A stretch of DNA of 64,000 nt. It comes from Huiozyma naganishii CBS 8797 (lineage: Eukaryota > Ascomycota > Saccharomycetes > Saccharomycetales > Saccharomycetaceae). The notes beneath the pieces were generated by a model. It ran no database searches. It was given only the letters and a program-made list of their open reading frames with translations, and had not been told where the DNA came from. The position numbers were made by a program, and so were the translations under genes. The stretch's first letter is position 1, and every line of letters starts with the position of its first letter. Location: contig NC_035929.1 in assembly GCF_000348985.1 (NCBI RefSeq), forward strand, positions 1 through 64,000. Direction: 5' to 3'. Positions 56,795 through 64,000 of this stretch are shown here, piece by piece.

Positions 56795-57187
56795 TCAGTT
56801 TCTCTTCGGTTTGTGCACGCCGTTATAAACAAAGTAGAATACCACTGTTCCGTCCGTGTTCACGATCGCCAGGATAATTCTTTTCGTATCCTTTGCGCAG
56901 AGTTCGGAGAACACGATATCCAGAAACGCTAGTGTCACCTGCTCCTCTTTGTACTGCGTCATGTTAACCGGAAGAATATACTCCCTTCCAATTCCATCCG
57001 CCGGTTTCTCATCGTGGCTGAGAACGTGTGGGGGACACCCGGTAAGCAGTCTTACGGGGACACCCTTCCAGACGACCAATTTGTCCTCAACAACCACATC
57101 TTTCCATAGTTGGAGATGAATCAAACTTTTTTCTACCAGCTCCTCCAAGTACAATCTGTCATCCCCGTCGCTAGAACACGGATCCAT
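56795..57187 (-). CDS. SEN15: tRNA-splicing endonuclease subunit Sen15
   Basis: 130 residues from ATG 57187 (S. cerevisiae 128); the frame stays open to 57304 but the extra 39 residues have no counterpart. Non-catalytic structural subunit of the tetrameric tRNA intron endonuclease (Sen2-Sen34-Sen54-Sen15). Visible: 'LIHLQLWKDVVV', 'VWKGVPVRLLTGCPPHVLSHD', 'EYILPVNMTQYKE', and the conserved C-terminal 'RIILAIVNTDGTVVFYFVY' with end 'KPKRN'. In S. cerevisiae SEN15 is YMR059W on chromosome XIII. Here it lies between DHR2 and PSG1, which are adjacent in S. cerevisiae. A CTCATCGC (PAC-type) at 57245-57252 and an RRPE-like TTTGAAAAATTG lie upstream. Confidence 0.88.
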   Translation of the reverse strand: MDPCSSDGDDRLYLEELVEKSLIHLQLWKDVVVEDKLVVWKGVPVRLLTGCPPHVLSHDEKPADGIGREYILPVNMTQYKEEQVTLAFLDIVFSELCAKDTKRIILAIVNTDGTVVFYFVYNGVHKPKRN

Positions 57188-57244
57188 ATCCGGGCGGGGA
57201 TCCCTTACAACGAGAGCGTCGCGACGCAGGGCGACCGGAACGAC

Positions 57245-57252
57245 CTCATCGC
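57245..57252 (-). promoter_or_regulatory. PAC core upstream of SEN15
   Basis: GCGATGAG on the minus strand, 58 bases before SEN15 ATG; an RRPE-like TGAAAAATTG follows at about 57290. Confidence 0.5.
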
Positions 57253-57452
57253 CTCGTTTCAACGAATTTGTGATGCAAAATTTCCGATTTGAAAAATTGC
57301 GCAAGAAACTCGAAATTTGTTTAACTCAATAGTAAACACGCACTTCCTATATATAATGGCGCATCGCATCGTTCCGAAGAAATAAAAGTGTGTGTCTCTG
57401 TTCTGTCTGGAGAGAAAGTGGGTAGGTTTGATTCCCGTCACCAACTACAGAT

Positions 57453-58625
57453 ATGAGAATTGTGTCGTGGGCTGTATGCTTAGGGGCTTTGGTTCCCAGT
57501 CTGGTTTCCGGTTACAAGAGGGTTCATCGTCCCAAGGACAAAGAAACGACGAGTGAGGAGCCCAAGCCTTGGATTCGGACGATTTACTCTACGCAGAAGG
57601 AGATTGTCACTCCTACTGTCATTGCTGGTGTTACGTTTTCCGCAAAGCCACTTGCGACTCCAGACCCGTTGGAGCCATGGGTTTCTTTGAACAAGGATGG
57701 TTCGCCAAAGACGATCAAGCCGGAAATCAAAAACGGGCGTACGAGGAAGGCTAGGCCAGACTACTCTACGTACTTTCAGACCCTCGGAATTGTCACTATG
57801 AAGTACGATGAAGTCCAAGCTCACAACATGGATCCTAACGATGTCTACGAGGAGGAAATTTTCATCGATGAGGACAAAACGTACGTGTCGTTGAACCCTA
57901 TTGGCAGATGTACTCCAGCTGGCTACTTTAATAAGGGCCTGTCCAAGGATATTAGCAGTGAGCCCTTCTGTACTCCACGTGAGAATGTCTTGTGGAAAGT
58001 TGATAAGACTTACTTTGTCAGTTGGTACACGCATTTCTTCAGGGATGAAAACTCGGATAAAGTCATCGATAGAGTGAGGGTCCATTTGTCGTACGTGAGA
58101 GAGAAAGCTGACGAGAAGGGATTCCATAAGAGAGACATCAAGGGTACATTTTTTTCTTCCGAATGGTTGAAGAACGTCGATGGTATGTTGCCAGTCACTG
58201 TCGATGAAAAATGGCTGCAAGGGTACTACGAACGTAAAATCATTGTATCCGTGCAACCGGAAAACGTTCCAGATGACGAGTTCAACCCGTTGCTGAATGG
58301 TGTGATGGTTAACATGTTGCTCGGTTCTAAAGTGGCCAAGACCACGAAAGAAGAGTGGGCCAGACAAGACGCCGGTATTTACGACAGGGAGTGGTACTAC
58401 GTTGCGCTGAGTATCCCAACGGTCGTTGTCATTGCAATCGTGGCGATCTACTTTTTTTTACAGTTGAATGGCAAGAACAGAGACTTCTCTGACGTTACAA
58501 GAAGTGCGCTAGCCAAAAAGCATCGTGTCTTGGGGCCAATCTCCAAGATGAAAAAATTCAAAAACATGAAGAATCATAAGTACAGTGAATTGCCGATTTC
58601 GAACAAATCGAGTAAGCAATACTGA
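57453..58625 (+). CDS. PSG1: Pma1-stabilising Golgi protein Psg1
   Basis: 390 residues (S. cerevisiae YKL077W 392). Type I membrane protein of the Golgi that helps Pma1 stability. Visible: signal peptide (1-20, 'VCLGALVPSLVSG'), luminal domain with 'LNPIGRCTPAGYFNKGLSKDI' and 'EPFCTPRENVLW', dibasic Lys-Arg at 226-227 ('GFHKRDIKG') where Kex2 cleavage is expected, one membrane segment (about 314-337) and a basic cytosolic tail ('AKKHRVLGPISKMKKFKNMK'). Confidence 0.93.
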   Translation: MRIVSWAVCLGALVPSLVSGYKRVHRPKDKETTSEEPKPWIRTIYSTQKEIVTPTVIAGVTFSAKPLATPDPLEPWVSLNKDGSPKTIKPEIKNGRTRKARPDYSTYFQTLGIVTMKYDEVQAHNMDPNDVYEEEIFIDEDKTYVSLNPIGRCTPAGYFNKGLSKDISSEPFCTPRENVLWKVDKTYFVSWYTHFFRDENSDKVIDRVRVHLSYVREKADEKGFHKRDIKGTFFSSEWLKNVDGMLPVTVDEKWLQGYYERKIIVSVQPENVPDDEFNPLLNGVMVNMLLGSKVAKTTKEEWARQDAGIYDREWYYVALSIPTVVVIAIVAIYFFLQLNGKNRDFSDVTRSALAKKHRVLGPISKMKKFKNMKNHKYSELPISNKSSKQY

Positions 58626-58816
58626 GGGATGAGTAGAGCTCGGTTGTGCAGAAACATTTTAAATCGTTTTCTAAGAATGATATAATTTATACACTTACAA
58701 TGTTTATTCGAAGCTACAAAAAGCAAGAAGTAATGTATCTGAAGGAAGAGGAGGAAAAGAAGTATTCAGGTGGTGAACACTATTCCATCTTTGTCATATT
58801 GAGCATGCTACCACCT

Positions 58817-60232
58817 TCAAATCCAATTTTGTTTTGCTGCAACTTCACAAATTTTCTCCAAAGTTATCACTCTCGGATCCGGCTTGAAGACTCGTTTCTT
58901 CTCGCTTAATCCCTCGTTCTCCTCGTATCCGTCGACTTCTTCATCATCGACAACGGTGTCAAATTCTTCATCTTCAGCTCCATCACTCTCTCCTACATCC
59001 TCGATATAGTAGAAGAATGGCTCTAACACAAGTAGCACTTTCCAAAATGCAAAGGACCCACAATTGGCAAAAAGCACATTGACTAGTCCCGGTAAGAACT
59101 CAGACTCAATGTATTCCTCGGCACAGCAGACAAACTCATCGAGTTCCGAATCCTGTTCGTCAGCAGACAGTGTAGAGTACATCTCGGACAACAGAGTCAG
59201 TTCCTTGCTGATTGTCTTGGGTATATCTTGGCGAGCTTGCCACAATAACTTTTGGGCTCTCTGCAGCCTTTCTTGAGAAATTAAGTCCTCCTCGATCCCG
59301 TTTTCCATGCTCTTGTTCATGAGCGTGACGTCTCTTTCTGAATTGGGTGACGGTAGAAACCCGTTCTTCTCGCTTTTCTCCATCAATTCGTTATACTCGT
59401 TATACAACGAGATAATTTTCATCATGGGTTTGTACAATTGTTGGCACACTTTCATCTCTGAATGTGGGACGATCATTTTTTCAAGGTAATGGTTAATCAG
59501 CCCTTCCATGAAGTTAGCCCATATGGAGGAAAATACGTAGTTCTCGTCGTACGTCGTCTCTTTGAAGTTCTGGTTGATATTTTGTTGTATGATCTGTTCA
59601 GTCAGAGTGCTTACCTCATCTTTCAAAGTGGCATCCCCATCTGTGGAATCCGGTTCTTCGAGGGTAGTCGCCTGGTCCACTCGGTTTGCAGGATCAAAGT
59701 CTCCAGCATCATCATCGCCGCTGTGGTCTGCGTCGTTGTCTTCTCTAGATTCGTCCTTCAGTTGATCATTTTTGTCCAGCCAATACTCTGGGCCGCCTCT
59801 CTCTGCCAATGTCACAATTAACAGAAACAGTTTTGATTTGATCCATGGCCCCAAAGTCTCCACATATTGGTCGCTAATCCTCGAGGCGTCCAGATTAATT
59901 TTCCTGTGTATACATTTAACGAACTTCTCTATGTAGTGGGCCTTCTTCAATCCATATTTTTCGTTCAAGTAGGCGACAGAGGTGATCAGATCGTAATTTG
60001 TATCTTGCAACTGCAACTGTTTCATAAAGTTAAACCGCAATTTGGGTCTCCGCTTGGTTCTCTTAGGACGACCAAGTTGCTTACCATGCGGAGAGTGAGT
60101 CTGGGAATGTGAGTGTGCTTGCATATGACCAGTGTTCTGGAGACTTAACGGTACAGATGCCGTGCACGCTGCCTCCTTTCTCTCCTCCCCCGCAACATTT
60201 GCCGAGTTGTCCTTCGGCATACCGTTGTTCAT
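58817..60232 (-). CDS. Uncharacterised protein, YKL075C orthologue
   Basis: 471 residues (S. cerevisiae 450). No known function. Visible: disordered, His/Gln-rich N terminus (1-60), basic 'RPKRTKRRPKLRFNFMKQ' (about 53-70), a helical conserved-looking region ('AHYIEKFVKCIHRKINLDASRI', 'LGPWIKSKLFLLIVTLAERGGPEYWLDK'), acidic linker, another folded part (about 235-420, with 'CGSFAFWKVLLVLEPFFYYIEDVG') and an acidic stretch before the tail 'VITLEKICEVAAKQNWI'. No catalytic motif seen. Assigned by position between PSG1 and MUD2. Confidence 0.85.
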   Translation of the reverse strand: MNNGMPKDNSANVAGEERKEAACTASVPLSLQNTGHMQAHSHSQTHSPHGKQLGRPKRTKRRPKLRFNFMKQLQLQDTNYDLITSVAYLNEKYGLKKAHYIEKFVKCIHRKINLDASRISDQYVETLGPWIKSKLFLLIVTLAERGGPEYWLDKNDQLKDESREDNDADHSGDDDAGDFDPANRVDQATTLEEPDSTDGDATLKDEVSTLTEQIIQQNINQNFKETTYDENYVFSSIWANFMEGLINHYLEKMIVPHSEMKVCQQLYKPMMKIISLYNEYNELMEKSEKNGFLPSPNSERDVTLMNKSMENGIEEDLISQERLQRAQKLLWQARQDIPKTISKELTLLSEMYSTLSADEQDSELDEFVCCAEEYIESEFLPGLVNVLFANCGSFAFWKVLLVLEPFFYYIEDVGESDGAEDEEFDTVVDDEEVDGYEENEGLSEKKRVFKPDPRVITLEKICEVAAKQNWI

Positions 60233-60502
60233 AATGGTAAACTTTCACCAGTTCAAATAGTGCCTTTCGACCAGCAAGTTTGCAGAGCGTTCCTGGGGGG
60301 GGTATAGCGTAGTACAAAGTCGAGGGGGACCAACCCAATGCCCACTACTGCGGAACTCATCTCTCGGTATAAAATGTTCAAGGCGTCCCGTCGCACTCAT
60401 TTTTTGTTCAATGCGTCTCTTCACCGTCGTTTTACACGGCACGGCTGCTCACTATGTACACACACTATGGAAGGGTTGCGGTCCCCTGGGATCCTTTGCG
60501 GT

Positions 60503-62005
60503 TCACAGCTGGGGATCCTCCACTAGGAGTCCCCTCGTGTTCCAGTCCACGTCGTCGATCGACGCGCAGAGGATGGATCTGCCTCTTATTTTTGTGCCCG
60601 ACAGTTTGTCCATCGTCTCTTGGGCACGAGCTACGGTTGGGCACCTGACGTAGACGTTCCCGACATGTTCTTTGATATGTTTCACGGTCATTCTGTAGTC
60701 CAAATTCGGGAGCACAACCTCCAGTTCTTCTGCATCCGGGATGAGTTCGCTTATTTCCTGCTTTATACCCGCGGCAACGTCCGCGTCTTTAAGATCCATT
60801 GGGTCCGCGCAGTTCAGCAGCAGGATTGTCCGAGAAGGTTCCACGTTCCGTGGTCGAGGAGCACTGGCAAGCTCCGATATGTTCGAGAACAACAGACGTT
60901 TCGTCTCCTGCGTCAACCCTAGCGGGCTCCTGTTTGGTCTTGAAAATGTCAGATGCAACGACTGGAGCATTCTATCATCCATGTAGTTCTCCGAGGTGAC
61001 TATAGCGCAACCAGTGAAAACCTCTTTGTTTTTGTTGGTGTAGATCGGGGTGCAACTCAAATGGTTCGATTTGATGAAATCCGCAATCTCGCCTTCTTCC
61101 AGATCCTTCTTGTCCTCTATTAAGTGTATTGCCACGGCATTTGCGCCGCATATGCCGTCTATGTGGTCGACCAGTTCGATGTACGAATTCGGGTGCATCC
61201 ACTCCAATGGCCGTTCTCCAGCCATTTTTTCCTTTAAGTAGGGCAGGCAGCTCAATACAAAGGCCACCGCTCGGTAGTAATTGAACTCAACCACAATATG
61301 CGTATCGAATCTCTCCCAACTTACTATTTCTACAGGTTCGTCACCATCTCTGGGGACAATTTGTCCTACCAATTCGGAAACAAGCCCCCTCAGTTGAGAA
61401 GATATATCTTGGGTGACGGGTCCCCTAACGATGATTTTGTTGTTTACAGCAGACGTTGTGACATTTCGGTATCTCTTAACGTCTCTGAACGCCGGTGGAA
61501 TATAATTTGGTGGGTGACCCCTCGCAGGATTACGACCATCATTTTGCGGATCTCTCGTCCTGTAGCGGGACACGGACGGCGTCTGTGCGTTTGAATATTG
61601 GCCTGTGCCACCGTAAACGTTCGTTCTCCCATCAAATCTACTAGGCTGGTGGCCTGCATAGTTCCTGTTCCCACCCGTAGTAGCATCGCCACCACCGCTA
61701 TTGAAGTTGTACCTTCTCATGGCACCTCTCGGCAAAGTTGTCGCCCTTTGCGGTTGATCGTACCTGTTCTTTTCATATCTGAAACCACTCATCTGGTCCT
61801 GCGCAGGTGTTTTCGCCTCTCTGACAAAGGGGTTATGCCCACTCTGTGCAGAGCCCGGGTCTGATCGCGACGGCAGCTCCGACCTCATTCTTTTCCTTGC
61901 CGGTTCAGTCGATTCCGGTGCACGGCGACCCTGGTCATCAGTTTCTGCACCTAAAGACAGTATGATCTTGCTTCTCAGATCCTCTAGTCGTCCGTCGTCA
62001 CCCAT
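60503..62005 (-). CDS. MUD2: Commitment-complex splicing factor Mud2 (U2AF65-like)
   Basis: 500 residues (S. cerevisiae 527). Nuclear protein that with Msl5/BBP recognises the branchpoint/polypyrimidine region in early spliceosome assembly. Visible: N-terminal Arg/Gly/Asn-rich region (1-165), central RRM-like domains (about 190-390, 'SWERFDTHIVVEFNYYRAVAFVL', 'KEVFTGCAIVTSENYMDDRMLQSLHLTFSRP'), C-terminal U2AF-homology RRM (about 400-495, 'RTILLLNCADPMDLKDADV', 'GNVYVRCPTVARAQETMDKLSGTKIRGRSILC'). Orthologue of YKL074C. Confidence 0.9.
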   Translation of the reverse strand: MGDDGRLEDLRSKIILSLGAETDDQGRRAPESTEPARKRMRSELPSRSDPGSAQSGHNPFVREAKTPAQDQMSGFRYEKNRYDQPQRATTLPRGAMRRYNFNSGGGDATTGGNRNYAGHQPSRFDGRTNVYGGTGQYSNAQTPSVSRYRTRDPQNDGRNPARGHPPNYIPPAFRDVKRYRNVTTSAVNNKIIVRGPVTQDISSQLRGLVSELVGQIVPRDGDEPVEIVSWERFDTHIVVEFNYYRAVAFVLSCLPYLKEKMAGERPLEWMHPNSYIELVDHIDGICGANAVAIHLIEDKKDLEEGEIADFIKSNHLSCTPIYTNKNKEVFTGCAIVTSENYMDDRMLQSLHLTFSRPNRSPLGLTQETKRLLFSNISELASAPRPRNVEPSRTILLLNCADPMDLKDADVAAGIKQEISELIPDAEELEVVLPNLDYRMTVKHIKEHVGNVYVRCPTVARAQETMDKLSGTKIRGRSILCASIDDVDWNTRGLLVEDPQL

Positions 62006-62237
62006 ATCGCACTAACTTTAGCAAAGGAGCTCTGTTCAACTCTCCTCATCGCCTCCCGCTACAAGTTTCTTCCGTCTTCGCTTCATTGAAAAATTCTCGT
62101 ACATAATTTTGTCGAAGAAGAATTAGATATTTAGATTTTAAAGACACGTCAGTGTCAAGTTTGTCACTTGAAAGTGCTTCTAAAACAAACTCAGAAGCGG
62201 ATTGTAAAGACCATACACGCGCCTGTTAGAGTTTACG
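62006..62237. promoter_or_regulatory. Divergent promoter MUD2-LHS1
   Basis: Contains a PAC core CTCATCGC (62045-62052) and RRPE-like TGAAAAATTC (about 62086). ACACGTCAGTGTC at about 62143 includes CACGTC/GACGTG, similar to an unfolded-protein-response element; LHS1 is UPR-induced in S. cerevisiae. The UPR reading is an inference. Confidence 0.4.
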
Positions 62238-64000
62238 ATGCTACCAATTGGGCGTGTATCTGCTCTGTCTGTGTTTTTATTGTCGTTGCTCGGTGCAACG
62301 ACCGTTTTTGCTGCGTTTTTGGGAATCGATTTCGGCACTCAAAATGTCAAGGCAATGGCACTTGCGCCGAACGTGCCCTTGGAGATGGTGTTGAGTCCAG
62401 AGGCAAAAAGAAAGGACGTTTCTGGACTAGGGATTCGGAATTTGCCAAGGGCTGCTGGTGGGAAGAAGGCCCAGGAAGTGGAAAGGTTTTACGGTAGTAG
62501 CGTTGGTTCTCTCGTTACGAGGTTCCCTCAAAATATGGCTCTGCACTTGAAGCCTCTATTGGGTATGACTATGAACGACACAGATGTGGTTGAAAAGTAC
62601 CTGAGCGAGCACCCTGGTGTCAATTTGACCTCTACGAAGAGATCGAATATCGCGTTTGTCATAGATGGCATCGAATACCCAGTGGAAGAGTTGGTGGGGA
62701 TGAACCTGAACGAGATTTTGCATAGATGCGACGCTATGCTGGATGACCGAAACACTGTAGCAAACGAGCACGTCGAATTATTTTCTCTGAGTGTTCCAGA
62801 GTTTTACACACAGAGGCAGCGTATGTCACTTATTGATGCAGCGTCCTTCATTGAGAGGGCCAAGGGTGCATATCTCGTAAACGACGGTTTGGCTGTTGCT
62901 ATGGATTTTGTATTGCGGAATCCAAGTCTAGAAAAGGATAAAACACACCACTTTATCGTTTACGATATGGGGAGCGGGAGCACTAGAGCTACCCTTGTTT
63001 CTGCTGTTGTCCCATCTAACTCTTCTATCCCTACAAAAATTGAATTTGAGGGCTATGGTTACACCACTGAAGTGGCAGGTTCTCACTTGACGAATATCAT
63101 TGCTGATCTCATAGTGGATAAGTTTTTGGAGAAAAACTCAAAGATAAAACGTGACACCTTGATGTCGAATGCTAAGTCGATTGCGAAAATCAATCAAGTG
63201 GCTGAAAAAATGAAATTGGTTCTCAGCGCTAACACTGATGCTTCTGGCAGCATTGAGTCTCTGATCAATGACCTGGACTTTAAAGTTGAAATAAGCAGGG
63301 AGGAATTTGAGCGCAGCATGTCTTCTTTAAACAAGTTGATCACACACCCACTTGAAGAAGCAGTTTCTTTCCAATTTGGCAACTCCAGCAACCGTGTTCA
63401 ATTAAAAGACGTTGATGGTGTTATCCTAACAGGCGGCTCGACCCGTGTTCCATTTGTACAGCAAGCTCTACTAGACGTTTTGCGTGCGGACCAAATCATG
63501 AAAAAGGTAAATGCAGATGAATCTACAGTCAATGGTATTACCTTGAGGGGTGTCCAGATGGCCAATATCTTCAAAATGAAACCACTAGACATCGTTGATC
63601 GTTCTATTTTCAGCTACACAATTCAATTTACCAACGAGACAGGCGTTTTTACCGAAACTTTATTTGATGTTGGTGCCACGTACCCACAAGAGAAGAAGCT
63701 TATTTTGAGCGCTACTACTGCTGCTGAAAAGTTTAATGTCAAGCTTTTTGAAAATGACAAGCCTCTTCAAACTTTGGACGTGGAAATGGTCCCTGGTTAC
63801 ACAAAGAGTTCTTGTCCAAAGGGAGTGTCATATGATATGAATTTTAAATTGAACGAAATAAGGTGCCTTGAGTTAACAGATATTCAAGTTACATGTCTTG
63901 AAGACGATCAAACGCCAATTGTAACTTCGAAGGGGAACGCCAGTGCCTCCAACTCTACTGCAACCGAGAAGAAAAAAGCATCCAAGAAGAACAAACGGTT
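62238..64000 (+). CDS. LHS1: ER lumenal Hsp70-related chaperone Lhs1 (partial, 3' end outside window)
   Basis: First 587 codons from ATG 62238; no stop before the right edge (S. cerevisiae protein 881 residues). Lhs1 is the Grp170-type nucleotide exchange factor for Kar2/BiP in translocation and folding. Visible: signal peptide (1 to about 26, 'SALSVFLLSLLGATTVFA'), then the Hsp70 phosphate-1 motif 'FLGIDFGTQNVKAMAL', 'NDGLAVAMDFVL', phosphate-2 'IVYDMGSGSTRATLV', 'GVILTGGSTRVPFVQQALL', and the start of the substrate-binding part, with the Lys-rich acidic loop beginning at the edge. Orthologue of YKL073W. Confidence 0.95.
   Translation, partial: MLPIGRVSALSVFLLSLLGATTVFAAFLGIDFGTQNVKAMALAPNVPLEMVLSPEAKRKDVSGLGIRNLPRAAGGKKAQEVERFYGSSVGSLVTRFPQNMALHLKPLLGMTMNDTDVVEKYLSEHPGVNLTSTKRSNIAFVIDGIEYPVEELVGMNLNEILHRCDAMLDDRNTVANEHVELFSLSVPEFYTQRQRMSLIDAASFIERAKGAYLVNDGLAVAMDFVLRNPSLEKDKTHHFIVYDMGSGSTRATLVSAVVPSNSSIPTKIEFEGYGYTTEVAGSHLTNIIADLIVDKFLEKNSKIKRDTLMSNAKSIAKINQVAEKMKLVLSANTDASGSIESLINDLDFKVEISREEFERSMSSLNKLITHPLEEAVSFQFGNSSNRVQLKDVDGVILTGGSTRVPFVQQALLDVLRADQIMKKVNADESTVNGITLRGVQMANIFKMKPLDIVDRSIFSYTIQFTNETGVFTETLFDVGATYPQEKKLILSATTAAEKFNVKLFENDKPLQTLDVEMVPGYTKSSCPKGVSYDMNFKLNEIRCLELTDIQVTCLEDDQTPIVTSKGNASASNSTATEKKKASKKNKR

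Noticed and set aside
57480..58367. 295-codon minus-strand ORF opposite PSG1
   Set aside because: Mirror of the PSG1 coding frame, no domain.

Overview
The window is nuclear DNA from a budding yeast of the family Saccharomycetaceae. It has dense, almost intron-free genes, TATATAA-type promoters, PAC/RRPE ribosome-biogenesis motifs and a gene order that follows Saccharomyces cerevisiae chromosome XI-left, mixed with a few genes that lie on chromosome IX-right in S. cerevisiae. The CTG codon reads as leucine at conserved sites. Single-copy essential genes expected in this order (PRP40, URB1) are absent, and genes from both ohnologous tracks (LYS1, an NRE1-like reductase, SEC11) are interleaved. 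This points to a post-whole-genome-duplication species that lost different duplicates from S. cerevisiae. Base composition (by eye in the mid-40s % GC) and Hyphal_reg_CWP-type adhesins suggest a Kazachstania-like yeast such as K. naganishii; the species call is an inference.

Left part (1 to about 14.8 kb) is subtelomere-like: sparse, repeat-rich and full of broken genes. It holds a disabled adhesin at the left edge, a thiamine/nicotinamide-riboside transporter pseudogene (one nonsense codon and one frameshift), a decayed gene of unknown identity at 6.87-7.57 kb, a truncated adhesin-like ORF without stalk or GPI signal, one full-length GPI adhesin-like gene (with three N bases), and members of an LTR-like repeat family. 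A short C1-3A telomere-like tract sits just before the first core gene.

Middle part (14.8-43.0 kb): PAN3, NRE1-like SDR, URA6, SKA1 (YKL023W), CDC16, LYS1, MAK11, SPT23/MGA2, RAM2, YKL018C-A, SWD2, HCS1, ATP7, PUT3, ARC19, SEC11, CCE1. Two more LTR-like copies lie between core genes, upstream of LYS1 and between ARC19 and SEC11.

Right part (43.2-64 kb): an intact aquaporin marks a synteny breakpoint, followed by CYT2, MDH1, HOT13, RRP14, TEF4, VMA5, SMY1, DHR2, a relocated SEN15, PSG1, the YKL075C orthologue, MUD2, and the first two thirds of LHS1, which runs off the right edge.

The core genes are housekeeping genes rather than one pathway: mRNA decay (PAN3, SKA1), ribosome biogenesis (MAK11, RRP14, DHR2), mitochondrial energy metabolism (ATP7, CYT2, MDH1, HOT13, CCE1), secretion (SEC11, LHS1, PSG1), RNA processing (SEN15, MUD2, SWD2), and amino-acid and nucleotide metabolism (LYS1, PUT3, URA6). 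I found no convincing tRNA, rRNA, CRISPR array or bacterial-type mobile element. All identifications come from reading the sequence and from recall of the families; no database search was run.
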